A program made the translations under genes and the position numbers. Shown here in pieces: positions 63,813-64,000 of a DNA stretch of 64,000 nucleotides. Numbering within the stretch: position 1 is the stretch's first letter; the number at the start of each line of letters is the position of its first letter. Source of the stretch: Nostoc mirabile CHAB5784 (GTDB lineage Bacteria; Cyanobacteriota; Cyanobacteriia; Cyanobacteriales; Nostocaceae); the NCBI RefSeq assembly GCF_020829645.1, contig NZ_JAIVFS010000030.1, forward strand, positions 27,602 through 91,601, in the 5' to 3' direction. A model generated the notes under the pieces. The model did no database searches, had not been told where the DNA came from, and saw only the letters and a program-made list of their open reading frames with translations.

Positions 63813-64000
63813 ATGATAATATTACCAGAATTCTACGAAATAAATCTCAAGCGAGAATTGGGACGTGCAGAATGTATAAAAAAAGATGCTTTTATAGAAA
63901 TAGAACCAGAAATTTGGCTACAATTAAAAAATTCCGGTTTATCACCTGGAGTCTCGTTCTTTTATCAAGGCATTAAATATACAAAAACTACAGGGTTTAT
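63813..64000 (+). CDS. Unrecognised open frame running off the right edge
   Basis: 63 codons visible (LPEFYEINLKRELGRAECI, IEIEPEIWLQLKNSGLSPGV) without a stop. Not recognised, and too short to judge. No clear ribosome site precedes the ATG. It begins about 40 bases after the broken MFS gene, so it may belong to whatever interrupted it. Confidence 0.25.
   Translation, partial: MIILPEFYEINLKRELGRAECIKKDAFIEIEPEIWLQLKNSGLSPGVSFFYQGIKYTKTTGF

Overview
The window reads as chromosomal (possibly plasmid-borne) DNA of a filamentous, probably heterocyst-forming cyanobacterium of the Nostoc/Anabaena kind. The evidence is the many HIP1 octamers (GCGATCGC), heptameric short tandem repeats (agaattc, caattcg, taattcg) in the gaps, other dispersed cyanobacterial repeats, and protein families typical of that group, such as an AMIN-domain TonB receptor and a FAAL-started NRPS. 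No tRNA, rRNA or CRISPR array was seen.

From about 53.3 kb down to position 1, on the minus strand, lies one large hybrid NRPS/PKS gene cluster with siderophore-uptake genes. In transcription order: a scrambled FAAL-ACP remnant (53.25-53.03 kb); an Asp/Asn-beta-hydroxylase-fold oxygenase; a FAAL-ACP-C-A-PCP starter (A code read by eye as Gln); a TauD-type oxygenase; a NodU/CmcH carbamoyltransferase; PKS KS-AT-KR-ACP; PKS KS-AT-MT-KR-ACP with a damaged KR; a four-gene cassette (HAD-like dehydrogenase, ACP, acyl-CoA dehydrogenase, FkbH) expected to make hydroxymalonyl-ACP; NRPS C-A-PCP (Gly-like) with an excised E domain; a stand-alone C domain whose HH motif is lost; an EctB-like diaminobutyrate aminotransferase; an NRPS with half a C domain, A (Dab-like) and PCP; a 2661-residue NRPS (Gly-like, then Ser plus epimerase); NRPS C-A-PCP (Thr); a TonB-dependent receptor; an iron-siderophore binding lipoprotein; and a further PKS (KS-AT-KR-ACP) running off the left edge. 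Many genes abut or overlap by 4 bases (ATGA), so much of this is probably one or a few operons.

Read as an assembly line, this predicts a fatty-acyl-Gln, two ketide extensions (one methylated), Gly, Dab, Gly, D-Ser and Thr, then probably another ketide, with carbamoylation, hydroxylation and a possible hydroxymalonate unit. No release (TE) domain is visible; it should lie beyond position 1. The receptor, binding protein and Fur-like sites suggest a siderophore or metal-binding lipopeptide. A large NRPS/PKS cluster implicated in siderophore production is known in Anabaena PCC 7120; whether this is its orthologue cannot be decided here.

From 53.3 kb rightwards the window is patchy. It holds a repeat-rich gap, two small unrecognised genes plus a doubtful third, and an MbtH-like gene on the plus strand. 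After these comes a graveyard: a broken strawberry-notch-type helicase, a MITE-like element, a TonB-receptor fragment, pieces of a second NRPS system of thiazoline type (Cy, A with an oxidase insert, PCP, TE start) joined at deletion scars, an acyl-CoA-ligase tail, and half of an MFS exporter. This looks like a decayed pyochelin/thiazole-type siderophore locus beside the intact-looking lipopeptide cluster. The main cluster itself shows strong signs of recent recombination: a 1340-bp near-identical adenylation-domain copy, a duplicated FAAL 5' region, a deleted epimerase and in-frame repeat insertions.

All substrate codes, domain borders and repeat identities were read by eye and are approximate.
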